Positions 6,139-13,763 are shown, counted from the first letter of the stretch. The stretch is 15,377 bases of DNA from DTBU01 sp964568845 (GCA_964568845.1 CAZMSC010000032.1:1-15377), one strand, 5' to 3'. A program made the numbers and translations. The notes: a model not told the origin generated them from the letters alone.

Positions 6139-7878
6139 TTAGAAGCCAATAGCTCTATGCACCTTAGCTACTTGCTCTGGATCTACTTTCCATTTCCTAT
6201 CATACGTCATGTAACCGTTTAATTCGCCCTCTACGTCGTAGAGTTGAGTATAGCAAAACCCGGCTAGAGGTTCACATTCACGTATGGCTTTTATATTCCC
6301 CCTATACCTCGTTAGAAACTCGTATTCATCTGCAACTGGAGGACCGTAAACCATAACCTCACGGTCTACAATGGGTCTAAATCCCTTGATCCCCCAGCCT
6401 CCCCACTCGCTCAACACTATAGGCTGATCATTGTACTTGAAGTCTTCAACTGCTACTCTAAGCTCCTTCGGCTCTCCTGTTTTTAAAGATCGAACCCTCT
6501 TCAGAAGAATGTCTTTAAAGTGTTTATACCCTTTCCAGCCGCTGTAATCATGGATATCGATTACGTCTGTAGGCCCCACATGGATGTAGCCGCTGTTGTC
6601 CACAAGAAGCCTTGTTGGATCCAAACGTTTAATCCTTAAGCATATTTCCTCTACAAACCTCCGATGTTCAATATTGTTGCTTACAGTTTCTCTTTCATTG
6701 AATGGAACCCAAGCTATTATCGACGGATGGTTGAAGTCCCTTACAATAATAGCCTCCACCTCATTCCAGAAGTTGTCGAGGTTTTTATATTCAAGGCTCA
6801 TACCCCAATCCGGCATCTCCTCCCAAACTAAGACTCCGAGTTTATCGCACCAGTAGAAATACCTAGGGTCTTCTGGTTTTTGATGCTTTCTAACGCCGTT
6901 TAACCCGAGCTTCTTGACAGCTTCAACATCTCTTCTTAAGGCTTCAACATTAGGTGCCGCATATAACCCATCTGGGAAGAAGCCCTGATCCAACGCGAAT
7001 TTAAGATAAACGGGCTTGTTGTTTAACGCTATTTTCCCGTTTACAACGCCTATACTTCTTAAACCGAAGTATCCTTTAACATCATCTAGAATCGCGTCGT
7101 TCTTCTCAATAAAGAGCTCGATCGTATATAGGTCAGGCTCTTCAGGAGACCATAAACACACTTCTGGAAGCTCCGCTGAAGCTCGTAGAGGGTTTTCCCT
7201 CACCTCCCGGACTAAGTTGATGAGCTCGGCCTCGGCTAGGAAGACTTTCAATCTAAGCTTTAAACCATTAATCCGTCCGTTTACATATGCGTATAGTTGA
7301 AAGCCGTTAGAATTGACATCCGGGAGGATTTGGAATCTATCAATCCAAGCATCTCCACACGACTCTAGCCAAACTGGCTGCCATATCCCCGTAGTTCTCA
7401 TATACGTGCATCCGGAGGGTTTAAGTCTCGGATCCTGCTTCCCCCTAGCTTGGTCTCCATGAAAATCCTCTACCCTCAAAACAAGAGTATTCTCATAACT
7501 GATGTAATCCGTTATGTCAAAACTGAAAGGCGAATATCCTCCTACGTGTTCACCTAGGTATTTTCCGTTAAGCCATACAGTAGCCTTATAATCTACAGCT
7601 CCAAACTTTAATAGGACCCTAGCCCGTCTAAAGTCTTCACGCATTTTAAACGTTTTACAGTACCATACAATATTATGTATGGACTCGTCTCCTATCCCGC
7701 TCAGTCTACTTTGAAATGGATATGGAACCCTTATCTTCACAGGCTCAGGCAACCCGTCTAAGAACCACCTCTTACTCAACCCAATATCGTCGTCATCAAA
7801 GCTAAAATCCCACAGCCCCTCAAGGCTCATCCAAGTCCTTCTAACGAAGTCAGGTCTAGGCACTTCAACATCATACAT
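6139..7878 (-). CDS. Glycoside hydrolase family 2 enzyme (beta-glucuronidase/galactosidase-like)
   Basis: Intracellular exo-glycosidase of 579 residues with no signal peptide. The N-terminal sugar-binding jelly roll (about 15-175) starts with SLEGLWDFSFDDD and contains DYKATVWLNGKYLGEHVGGY (96-115). An Ig-like domain spans about 180-280, and the TIM barrel runs to the end. In the barrel, RKHQKPEDPRYFYWCDKLG (330-348) and VWEEMPDW are typical of GH2. The acid/base is E395 in VPFNE (391-395), and the nucleophile is E491 in VLSEWGGWG (488-496). Beta-glucuronidase or beta-galactosidase are the likeliest activities; mannosidase is not excluded. The ATG at 7878 fits a TATA box 23 bases upstream. 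A longer in-frame start at 7935 would translate through that promoter, giving an AT-rich, non-homologous leader, so I reject it. It is convergent with nfnB and lies downstream of the TnpB element on the same strand. Confidence 0.9.
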   Translation of the reverse strand: MYDVEVPRPDFVRRTWMSLEGLWDFSFDDDDIGLSKRWFLDGLPEPVKIRVPYPFQSRLSGIGDESIHNIVWYCKTFKMREDFRRARVLLKFGAVDYKATVWLNGKYLGEHVGGYSPFSFDITDYISYENTLVLRVEDFHGDQARGKQDPRLKPSGCTYMRTTGIWQPVWLESCGDAWIDRFQILPDVNSNGFQLYAYVNGRINGLKLRLKVFLAEAELINLVREVRENPLRASAELPEVCLWSPEEPDLYTIELFIEKNDAILDDVKGYFGLRSIGVVNGKIALNNKPVYLKFALDQGFFPDGLYAAPNVEALRRDVEAVKKLGLNGVRKHQKPEDPRYFYWCDKLGVLVWEEMPDWGMSLEYKNLDNFWNEVEAIIVRDFNHPSIIAWVPFNERETVSNNIEHRRFVEEICLRIKRLDPTRLLVDNSGYIHVGPTDVIDIHDYSGWKGYKHFKDILLKRVRSLKTGEPKELRVAVEDFKYNDQPIVLSEWGGWGIKGFRPIVDREVMVYGPPVADEYEFLTRYRGNIKAIRECEPLAGFCYTQLYDVEGELNGYMTYDRKWKVDPEQVAKVHRAIGF

Positions 7879-7897
7879 TATCCCACAAAAGATAATA

Positions 7898-7905
7898 CTT
7901 TTTAA
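7898..7905 (-). promoter_or_regulatory. TATA box for the GH2 gene
   Basis: On the minus strand TTAAAAAG is centred about 23 bases before ATG 7878, with no Shine-Dalgarno sequence between, consistent with a leaderless or near-leaderless transcript. It lies just beyond the 3' end of the TnpB unit, so that element sits directly upstream of this promoter. Confidence 0.35.
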
Positions 7906-7984
7906 GTAGACTTTAATTTTTACGTGGATCTCCAACTCCTCAGATGAAGTGTCATAGTAGTCATAGCCATAATAACTGACGCGC

Positions 7985-8130
7985 TTTTAGGCCTCTATTT
8001 AGGAAAGGCCTCTAAGGGTTCTGGGTTAAGTAGAGATAAGTAGTGAGTTATTACCTCTACTTAACTCTTTCCTCTCGATTAGCTCATAGGGGGCTCTTTG
8101 GGGGAACCCTGCTCCCCGCATCTGAAGGTT
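7985..8130 (-). ncRNA. Candidate TnpB guide RNA (omega RNA) / element right end
   Basis: In known TnpB systems the guide RNA is made from the 3' end of tnpB and the adjoining element end. Here that segment is structured. A GC-rich patch at 8087-8118 inside the tnpB end has facing G and C runs (GGGGG and CCCC) able to form stems. Just past the stop, AGGCCTCTA occurs twice (7989-7997 and 8006-8014). Because AGGCCT is self-complementary, the two copies can also pair as a hairpin. Boundaries are approximate and no guide can be assigned from one copy. Confidence 0.3.
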
Positions 8131-9174
8131 TAAAACTGCTACTACATCCCTATCCATTGTTATACTGCATTTTCTGCATTTCATGAGCCTGCCCCCATAG
8201 GAAGCCATGCTTCCTGAGCAGAGGGGACAAGTTTTAGACGTATTCTTAGCATTAACGTATTTGACTGGTAGTTCAAGCCACTTAAGCTTGTATTCTAGCA
8301 TGAACTGGAAAGTCCTTGCGTTCCACTTTGAGAGCTTTCTATTCTGCTCTTTAGAACGGTTTAGAATCTTCTGCTTTATCCCTTTAAGCCTTTCCATTAT
8401 GGCTCCAGAGCTGGATTCCTTAAGCTTTCTCGCTATCTCAGTCGTCAGCTTTTGCATGAAGTCTCTAGCTCTATTCCCCTCACGTCTAGAATACTTCCGC
8501 ATCAAGCTCATATATGTTTTGGGCTTAAACTTTGAAAGCCTCTGTATTCTTTGCCTCTTAACCTCGTAAACTCTATGAATATGGTAGAGCTCCTTAAGGC
8601 TATACCTCTCTACTCTTCCATTAATTAACGCTGTTATGTTTGTCAGGTTTACGTCGAATGAAGCCCATTCATCGGCCTTAGGCTCAACCCTCTTCTTAAC
8701 CGTGATTATCAGCTCCTTCTCTGTTAGGATTAATCCTCCAAGCCCGTCAAAGTCTTTAGGAATCCATAGATACCTGCTTAAATCAACCACGAGATATCTT
8801 CTGTTCGGCTCGATACTTATCTTTAAAATTCCATCCTTGAAGCTGAAAAGCGTATTCTTGACGTAAACCGTCCGCTTAGTTATCTCAGGTAGGTTTTCAG
8901 CCCTCCCTTTATTGTAGAGCGTTATCCACCCCTTAACCAATCCGATAACCGAGTTTATGGCTGAATCGACGTAGTGCTTTGAATACCTCCAACCCTTCAG
9001 AAGCTCGTCCCTAAGCCTCTTCCTATCATCGTTTTTGAAGTCTAAATGAGCTTTTCCATTGAGTTTGACGTAGTTGAGGACAACTTCTAAAGCTCTTCTC
9101 TTAGCCTCGAAATACGAGTCTACTAGGTCTTTAGGAGCGTCTACTGGGATTCTGTAGCTCTTAACCGCCTCCAT
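8026..9174 (-). CDS. tnpB: TnpB RNA-guided nuclease
   Basis: TnpB of 382 residues, a full-length member of the IS200/IS605/IS607 accessory nuclease family and ancestor-like relative of Cas12. The N-terminal wedge/recognition region begins MEAVKSYRIPVDAPKD. The RuvC nuclease is complete: Asp D174 in SFDVNLTNIT (172-181), Glu E261 in GAIMERLKGI (257-266), and the last Asp in MDRDVVAVLNL (340-350). That motif is normally DRDvNA, so Val replaces the usual Asn. The zinc ribbon is CPLC (316-319) and CRKC (333-336). A basic Arg/Lys-rich helix pair (205-290) would contact RNA and DNA. The ATG at 9174 overlaps the HTH gene by 34 bases. An uninterrupted frame with all catalytic residues suggests an active nuclease under selection or a recent arrival. 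Confidence 0.92.
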   Translation of the reverse strand: MEAVKSYRIPVDAPKDLVDSYFEAKRRALEVVLNYVKLNGKAHLDFKNDDRKRLRDELLKGWRYSKHYVDSAINSVIGLVKGWITLYNKGRAENLPEITKRTVYVKNTLFSFKDGILKISIEPNRRYLVVDLSRYLWIPKDFDGLGGLILTEKELIITVKKRVEPKADEWASFDVNLTNITALINGRVERYSLKELYHIHRVYEVKRQRIQRLSKFKPKTYMSLMRKYSRREGNRARDFMQKLTTEIARKLKESSSGAIMERLKGIKQKILNRSKEQNRKLSKWNARTFQFMLEYKLKWLELPVKYVNAKNTSKTCPLCSGSMASYGGRLMKCRKCSITMDRDVVAVLNLQMRGAGFPQRAPYELIERKELSRGNNSLLIST

Positions 9175-9326
9175 AATCCTTCAACCTCGCTTCTAGGATA
9201 GCGGAGCTTACCAGTCGGAAGCCTAACGGCTTTGATGAGCCCCGTCTTCTGCCACCTCCAAAGGGTCTTGACAGATATCCCAAACATCCTAGCGACCTCT
9301 TTTGGACGTAAGAGTTCTTCATCCAT
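9141..9326 (-). CDS. MerR-like HTH domain of IS607 TnpA, recombinase domain lost
   Basis: A 61-residue protein starting LLRPKEVARMFGISVKTLWR, followed by WQKTGLIKAVRLPTGKLRYP: the winged MerR-like helix-turn-helix that begins IS607 TnpA (helix 2-turn-helix 3 at about 8-28, wing with RLPTGKLRYP at 35-44). A full TnpA continues with about 130 residues of serine recombinase; here the frame ends in TAG at 9141-9143 after SEVEGLWRRLRATESQ, inside the start of tnpB. I choose ATG 9326, about 30 bases after a TATA box at 9352-9359; an in-frame GTG at 9347 would add seven residues. Possible roles are none (relic) or DNA binding and autoregulation of the HTH-tnpB operon. It is one of only two genes here with a TAG stop. 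Confidence 0.8.
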   Translation of the reverse strand: MDEELLRPKEVARMFGISVKTLWRWQKTGLIKAVRLPTGKLRYPRSEVEGLWRRLRATESQ

Positions 9327-9351
9327 CAAAAAGACTATAGAGACCACCTAA

Positions 9352-9359
9352 TATTTAAA
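9352..9359 (-). promoter_or_regulatory. TATA box for the HTH-tnpB operon
   Basis: TTTAAATA on the minus strand is a good archaeal TATA box centred about 30 bases from ATG 9326. It implies that the HTH and tnpB genes are transcribed together from within the element. Confidence 0.45.
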
Positions 9360-9442
9360 CCTATCTATTTTGAAACTGCTGATAGGGCAAGGGTTTGACT
9401 GTGCATGGTGATTATGGTAGGTTCAGGTTTGCTGACGGCAAC

Positions 9443-9450
9443 TTTTAATA
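9443..9450 (+). promoter_or_regulatory. TATA box for the GH99-like gene
   Basis: TTTTAATA is centred about 30 bases before ATG 9477. No Shine-Dalgarno sequence precedes the ATG, so the transcript may be leaderless. The promoter is back-to-back with that of the HTH gene. Confidence 0.4.
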
Positions 9451-9476
9451 GGAATCCAGTCTTCTACGACTAATTG

Positions 9477-10601
9477 ATGCGTAAATCCATATTTATAGTT
9501 GAACTTATTGTATTTGTAGCTGGAGTGGGTTTATTGGTGTATGGATTTATGAGGGTTCAAGAAATTGTCGAGATCCGTAAAATGGCTCTTAAAAAGCCAG
9601 AAATAGATCTAAAAAGTATGCAGAAGTATGTGATGGCTTTTTACCATGGATGGTATGGCAGTCCATACGGGCCGAGTGGGAAGTGGATACATTGGGACCA
9701 TTGGATAATGGATACCTCTACTGGAAGAATAGTGGCTTATCATGACCCTGAAAAGTTCATCTATGAAGGTAGGAGGGATATTGGAGCTACAGACTATCCA
9801 ATCCTTGGACCCTACGACGTAAGGTCGGAAGAGGTTTTGGAGAGGCATTTTTCATGGGCTAAACAGTATGGTATAGATGTCTTCGTATTCGATTGGTTTG
9901 GCCCTCCCAACGATTATATAGATGGAAACTTTAAATTGATGTTAAACTTCTCAGAAAAACATAATGGAACACTTCTATCGATACTTTATGATGGCTACGA
10001 GTACAGAGGCGCCTCGAAAGACGAAGTCGTCGAAGAACTGAGATACATAATAACTAGTTATGGCGGAAGCGAGAGATTTCTTAAGATAAACGGTTATCCT
10101 GTGGTTTTCATCTACGCGTGCGAATATTTCCCCGTAGAGAGCTGGATTGAGATAATAGGAAAGTTGAGGAGGGAGGGTTTAAAATTTATTTTTCTCGGAG
10201 ACTTCTCCCCTGAGAAAACTCAATATTCAAAGGTTTTCGATGGTATCTATATGTATTCTCCAAGTGGAATTTTACATTCTGGAGGGGAAAATCTACTCGA
10301 AAGCTACTATTTAAGAATGAAGGATGTTGCAGCTCAAGAAAACCTAATTTTCTGTACTACCGTTTCTCCAGGCTACGACGATACTAAGATTAGAATACCG
10401 GGGTTTAAAGTTGAAAGAGAGAATGGATTAACTTACAACGCTACATGGCGGCTTGCTCTTAAGTACGATTCAAGATGGATTTTGATTTGCTCATGGAATG
10501 AATGGCATGAAGGCAGTGAAATAGAGCCAAGCTTAGAACATGGTTATTACTATTTAGAGTTAACGAGGTTCTACTCAGAAGAGTTTCATGGAAAACCTTA
10601 A
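9477..10601 (+). CDS. Membrane-anchored GH99-like glycosidase (endo-alpha-mannosidase/WbsX type)
   Basis: A 374-residue protein with an N-terminal signal anchor (about 4-25: SIFIVELIVFVAGVGLLVYG) preceded by a basic MRK, so the enzyme probably faces outside while tethered. After a short linker (26-50) comes a TIM-barrel glycosidase. FYHGWYGSPYG (55-65) starts the barrel, FDWFGP (138-143) lies on an early strand, and SWNEWHEGSEIEPS (339-352) is the signature of GH99 and WbsX-like proteins. The E-W-H-E pair, E342 and E345, matches the spacing of the two catalytic Glu of GH99. Substrates are probably alpha-mannosyl or related glycans, either imported polymers or the cell's own N-glycans/exopolysaccharide. 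ATG 9477 is preferred over the adjacent TTG 9474. It is not in an operon. Confidence 0.85.
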   Translation: MRKSIFIVELIVFVAGVGLLVYGFMRVQEIVEIRKMALKKPEIDLKSMQKYVMAFYHGWYGSPYGPSGKWIHWDHWIMDTSTGRIVAYHDPEKFIYEGRRDIGATDYPILGPYDVRSEEVLERHFSWAKQYGIDVFVFDWFGPPNDYIDGNFKLMLNFSEKHNGTLLSILYDGYEYRGASKDEVVEELRYIITSYGGSERFLKINGYPVVFIYACEYFPVESWIEIIGKLRREGLKFIFLGDFSPEKTQYSKVFDGIYMYSPSGILHSGGENLLESYYLRMKDVAAQENLIFCTTVSPGYDDTKIRIPGFKVERENGLTYNATWRLALKYDSRWILICSWNEWHEGSEIEPSLEHGYYYLELTRFYSEEFHGKP

Positions 10602-10807
10602 GTTTTACCCGATGGTAGGTTAACTTCCAACTCCGATCTTCCAACTGGTTTACTTCAAATCGATTGAGTAGAGAGTTTTTACAGCATGGTACCTAAAGCT
10701 CTGATTAAACGTTAACATAGACATCGAAGTACTTCAACACAGGTGATAAACCTAGTGTCACAATAGCCTTTCCTTGCAGTTTCAGAATGGGAGTAAGCCT
10801 TCAGATG

Positions 10808-10950
10808 AAGAGACTTCCCCCCACACGGATGGCCTCAAGCCTTAAGGAGCTTGAGAGAGGATGAGTAGGCTTAACCTGACATGGTTTGAGGGGTGCCGAG
10901 CACCTAAGGAGGACAAGGCCTGTTGAAGACCGAGGTATACACATGACGAC
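10808..10950. ncRNA. Candidate structured RNA or mobile-element relic
   Basis: This block is visibly richer in G and C than the AT-rich spacers elsewhere, a common sign of structured RNA in AT-rich archaea. CTCAAGC and GCTTGAG form a 7-bp stem around CTTAAGGA near 10828-10850. GGTGC and GCACC form a 5-bp stem around CGA near 10891-10903. CCTCAA could alternatively pair with TTGAGG further on. Both strands have stop codons in every frame or only weak open frames. The strand is not determinable. It matches no RNA family I can name; a degraded transposon end is the alternative. Confidence 0.25.
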
Positions 10951-11019
10951 GTAGACCGAAACCCAGAAGAATGTACATGATTTAGATGCATACATGCAAA
11001 CATCCTTTAGCACTGAAAG

Positions 11020-11053
11020 TTTTAAAAGGGTGTCTTCCACTTCTAAACTGGAG
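11020..11053 (+). promoter_or_regulatory. TATA box and ribosome binding site for the Ca2+ ATPase gene
   Basis: TTTTAAAA at 11020-11027 lies about 34 bases before ATG 11058, and GGAG at 11050-11053 lies four bases before it. Together they fix the start at 11058 and exclude the upstream in-frame start at 10986, which would read through this promoter. Confidence 0.5.
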
Positions 11054-11057
11054 CCTT

Positions 11058-13739
11058 ATGGAGGTTCAATGGCACTCCTTGACTGTTGACGAAGTCTGTT
11101 TAAAGCTCGGGTCGTCTCTTCGAGGGCTTAGCTCAGAGGAAGCTTCCACCCGACTTAACAAGTATGGATTCAATGAGCTTCGTAGAGTTAGACAGATCTC
11201 GGCTTTAAGGATATTTTCAAACCAGTTTAAATCGATATTCATCTTAATGTTGATAGTAGCTGCATTGATATCCGCCGCTATGTCTATGCAACATGGACTT
11301 GAAGAGCTCGCCGATTCAGTAGTAATAATGGCGATAGTTTTGATAAATGCAATAATAGGCTTCTTTCAAGAGTATAAGTCTGAGAAAACTCTAGAAGCAA
11401 TGCAGAAGCTTACAACGCCAAAGGCTAGAGTGTTAAGAGATGGAGAAATAAAATCCATAGAGGCTAGACTTCTAGTTCCCGGAGATATAATAATTCTGGA
11501 AGAGGGAGATAGGATTCCGGCAGACTGCCGGCTTGTAGAGGCTTATGAGCTTAAGACAAATGAGGCTGTTTTAACAGGTGAGTCTACACCTGTTGAGAAA
11601 ACGGTTGAACCGTTAGCTCAAGACGCCCCTATACATGAGAGGAGAAACATGGTGTTTATGGCAACTCACGTAGTCTCAGGTCGGGGAAGGGCGATAGTCG
11701 TTACGACAGGTATGCGTACCGAGTTCGGCAGGATAGCTGAACAAGTTCAAACGATGGAGGTTGAGGAGCCGCCTCTTAAGGTTAAACTCGATAGATTCGC
11801 CAGGAGGGTGGCCTACCTTGTAGTAGCGTTATGTATAGCTATCTTCGGTCTTGAAGCTTTCAGAGGGGAACCGTTAATTGAGAGCTTTATGGTGGCTGTT
11901 GCACTAGCGGTTTCAGCTGTCCCAGAGGGATTACCTGCCATAACGACTGTAACGTTGGCTCTAGGCGCGAGGAATATGGCTAAACAGAACGCCATCGTAA
12001 GGAGGTTAGCGTCTGTTGAAACGCTCGGCTCAGCAACCTTCATATGCTCGGATAAAACCGGTACATTAACCAAGGGTGAGATGACTGTTAGACGAGTCTA
12101 CACGGGCTCCAAGCACATAGACGTCACGGGAGTGGGCTACGAGCCTAAAGGCAGCTTCCTATTAAATGGAGCACCATACACGGTAGATGAAGATTTAAAG
12201 CTTACCTTAACTGCTGGAGCCTTATGCTCCAACGCTGAACTTAAGAACGTAGATGGTAAGTGGTTGATCTACGGAGATCCTACTGAAGCCGCCCTTATCA
12301 CAGTAGCGGCTAAGGCTGGACTGTGGAAGGCAGATTTGGAGTCTAAGATGCCTAGAGTTAGGGAGATCCCGTTCAGCTCTGAGCGTAAACGCATGACAAC
12401 AGTGCACAGAAGTCCAGATGGAAGATGCATAGTGTTCATGAAGGGGGCGCCTGAAGTGGTTCTACAGATGTGTTCTCAAAAACTCTCAGACGGCTTAACT
12501 CTACATTTAACCTACGACGATAAACTTGAAATATTGAAGGTCAATGATGAAATGGCATCTTCAGGGCTTAGAGTACTTGCTTTAGCCTATAAATACGTTG
12601 AAGATCCGTATATTCAGGATGTTGAGTACGGTATGGTCTTCATTGGACTTGTTGGAATGATCGATCCGCCCAGGGATGAAGCCATAGAAGCCTACAGGGT
12701 TTGTGAGAAAGCAGGTATAAGAGTCGCTATGATCACCGGAGACCATAAACTTACAGCGATATCGGTCGCTAGAGAAATAGGAATGTGGAAGGACGGTAGC
12801 GTAGCTTTAACCGGCATCGACCTCGATAAGATGAGTGATGAAGAGCTTGAGAAAGTTGTTGAAAACGTAACGGTTTATGCTAGGGTTTCCCCTGCACATA
12901 AATATAGGATTGTAAAAGCGTTGAAGAGAAGAGGGCATGTTGTAGCTATGACTGGTGATGGCGTTAACGATGCTCCTGCGCTGAAACTGTCAGATATAGG
13001 TATAGCTATGGGGATAACTGGTACCGACGTCACTAAGGAAGCCGCAGATATAGTTCTCGCTGACGATAATTTTGCAACGATAGTTGAAGCGATCCGAAGC
13101 GGCAGAGTTATATATGACAATATAAGGAAATTTATACGTTTTCTACTCGCATGTAACTTCGATGAGTTGTTCGTGATAACGGTAGCCACATTGTTCAACC
13201 TGCCCATACCTTTAACGCCGATTATGCTACTCTGGATAAACCTACTCACAGATGGCCCTCCTGCAGTAGCGTTAGGGGTAGACCCGCCGGATGAAGATGT
13301 GATGGAAAGAAAACCCAGAAGTCCAAAAGAGGGCATTTTCCACGGCATGCTACTCTTCGTGATCGCATCTTTTATGCTTCAAGCGATTGGAACACTCGGC
13401 TCTTTTCTGATCTCCTATATCATTTGGGGAGATCATTTGAATGAAGCTAGAACTCTGGCTTTCATACAAGCGACGTTTTTCGAGCTTATAGTTATATGGA
13501 ACTGCCGTTCAGAACGCAACTGTTTCCTAAAAGTTAAACCATGGTCTAACAAATACCTGCTGATATCGGTGTTAGCCTGTATGGCTGTAAACGCCGTACT
13601 ACCATACATAGGGACCGCCGACATTTTATTCGATCTAGAGCCTTTAACCCCTCAGGATTGGGCTCTTACACTAGGATTTTCATCACTGGGATTTCTCGTG
13701 CTCCCGGAAGTTTTTATGAAGAAAAATAGTAAAAGTTAA
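11058..13739 (+). CDS. P2-type calcium-transporting ATPase (SERCA-like)
   Basis: An 893-residue P-type ATPase that pumps cations, most likely Ca2+, out of the cytoplasm. Domains in order: N-terminal cation-ATPase domain (1-60), M1-M2 (about 58-105), actuator with LTGES (172-176), M3-M4 with PEGLP (289-293), phosphorylation site SDKTGTLT (331-338, aspartyl-phosphate at D332), nucleotide domain with KGAPE (462-466), hinge MTGDGVNDAP (631-640), then M5-M10. The ion ligands of SERCA are all present by position: PEGLP Glu in M4, N700 and E703 in M5 (CNFDE), N728, T731 and D732 in M6 (WINLLTDG), and E809 in M8. Having both sites suggests two-ion, SERCA-like stoichiometry rather than the one-site PMCA type; Na+ or Mn2+ transport is less likely. 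It is monocistronic; a T-rich terminator follows. Confidence 0.93.
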   Translation: MEVQWHSLTVDEVCLKLGSSLRGLSSEEASTRLNKYGFNELRRVRQISALRIFSNQFKSIFILMLIVAALISAAMSMQHGLEELADSVVIMAIVLINAIIGFFQEYKSEKTLEAMQKLTTPKARVLRDGEIKSIEARLLVPGDIIILEEGDRIPADCRLVEAYELKTNEAVLTGESTPVEKTVEPLAQDAPIHERRNMVFMATHVVSGRGRAIVVTTGMRTEFGRIAEQVQTMEVEEPPLKVKLDRFARRVAYLVVALCIAIFGLEAFRGEPLIESFMVAVALAVSAVPEGLPAITTVTLALGARNMAKQNAIVRRLASVETLGSATFICSDKTGTLTKGEMTVRRVYTGSKHIDVTGVGYEPKGSFLLNGAPYTVDEDLKLTLTAGALCSNAELKNVDGKWLIYGDPTEAALITVAAKAGLWKADLESKMPRVREIPFSSERKRMTTVHRSPDGRCIVFMKGAPEVVLQMCSQKLSDGLTLHLTYDDKLEILKVNDEMASSGLRVLALAYKYVEDPYIQDVEYGMVFIGLVGMIDPPRDEAIEAYRVCEKAGIRVAMITGDHKLTAISVAREIGMWKDGSVALTGIDLDKMSDEELEKVVENVTVYARVSPAHKYRIVKALKRRGHVVAMTGDGVNDAPALKLSDIGIAMGITGTDVTKEAADIVLADDNFATIVEAIRSGRVIYDNIRKFIRFLLACNFDELFVITVATLFNLPIPLTPIMLLWINLLTDGPPAVALGVDPPDEDVMERKPRSPKEGIFHGMLLFVIASFMLQAIGTLGSFLISYIIWGDHLNEARTLAFIQATFFELIVIWNCRSERNCFLKVKPWSNKYLLISVLACMAVNAVLPYIGTADILFDLEPLTPQDWALTLGFSSLGFLVLPEVFMKKNSKS

Positions 13740-13763
13740 CTCTGCTCTTAACATTGATTAAGG

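Larger units (their letters stand above)
8026..9326 (-). mobile_element. IS607-like element with truncated TnpA and intact TnpB
   Basis: A MerR-like HTH gene overlapping tnpB is the gene order of IS607-family elements, where TnpA is an HTH plus serine recombinase and TnpB is the RNA-guided nuclease. The HTH ends after about 50 recognisable residues and the recombinase domain is missing, so this copy cannot encode its own transposase. Coordinates cover the two genes only; the element ends are not marked because IS607 elements lack terminal inverted repeats. They probably lie near 7985 and between 9360 and 9470. Confidence 0.7.
10602..11057. other. Non-coding stretch with GC-rich patch and a peptide remnant
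   Basis: No intact gene is visible. The minus strand at about 10701-10799 encodes a protein-like 32-residue tail (containing LKLQGKAIVTLGLSPVLKYF) that begins right after an in-frame TGA, perhaps the end of a lost gene. A GC-rich, hairpin-forming block follows at about 10808-10950. The last part holds the promoter of the calcium ATPase gene. Upstream ATG/GTG-type starts for the ATPase frame in this stretch are not supported. Confidence 0.5.

Noticed and set aside
7879..7935. N-terminal extension of the GH2 protein to an ATG at 7935
   Set aside because: The extra 19 residues translate the TATA box region, and the family normally begins near the ATG at 7878.
10801..11040. 79-residue minus-strand open frame
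   Set aside because: It is Cys/Ser/Pro-rich without domain features and crosses the GC-rich block and the ATPase promoter; probably chance.
10986..11057. N-terminal extension of the Ca2+ ATPase
   Set aside because: It would read through the TATA box; ATG 11058 has a GGAG site and begins a normal cation-ATPase N-terminus.
12875..13348. 157-residue minus-strand open frame opposite the ATPase gene
   Set aside because: It is antisense to a conserved P-type ATPase; Ser/Ile-rich composition is typical of a shadow frame.
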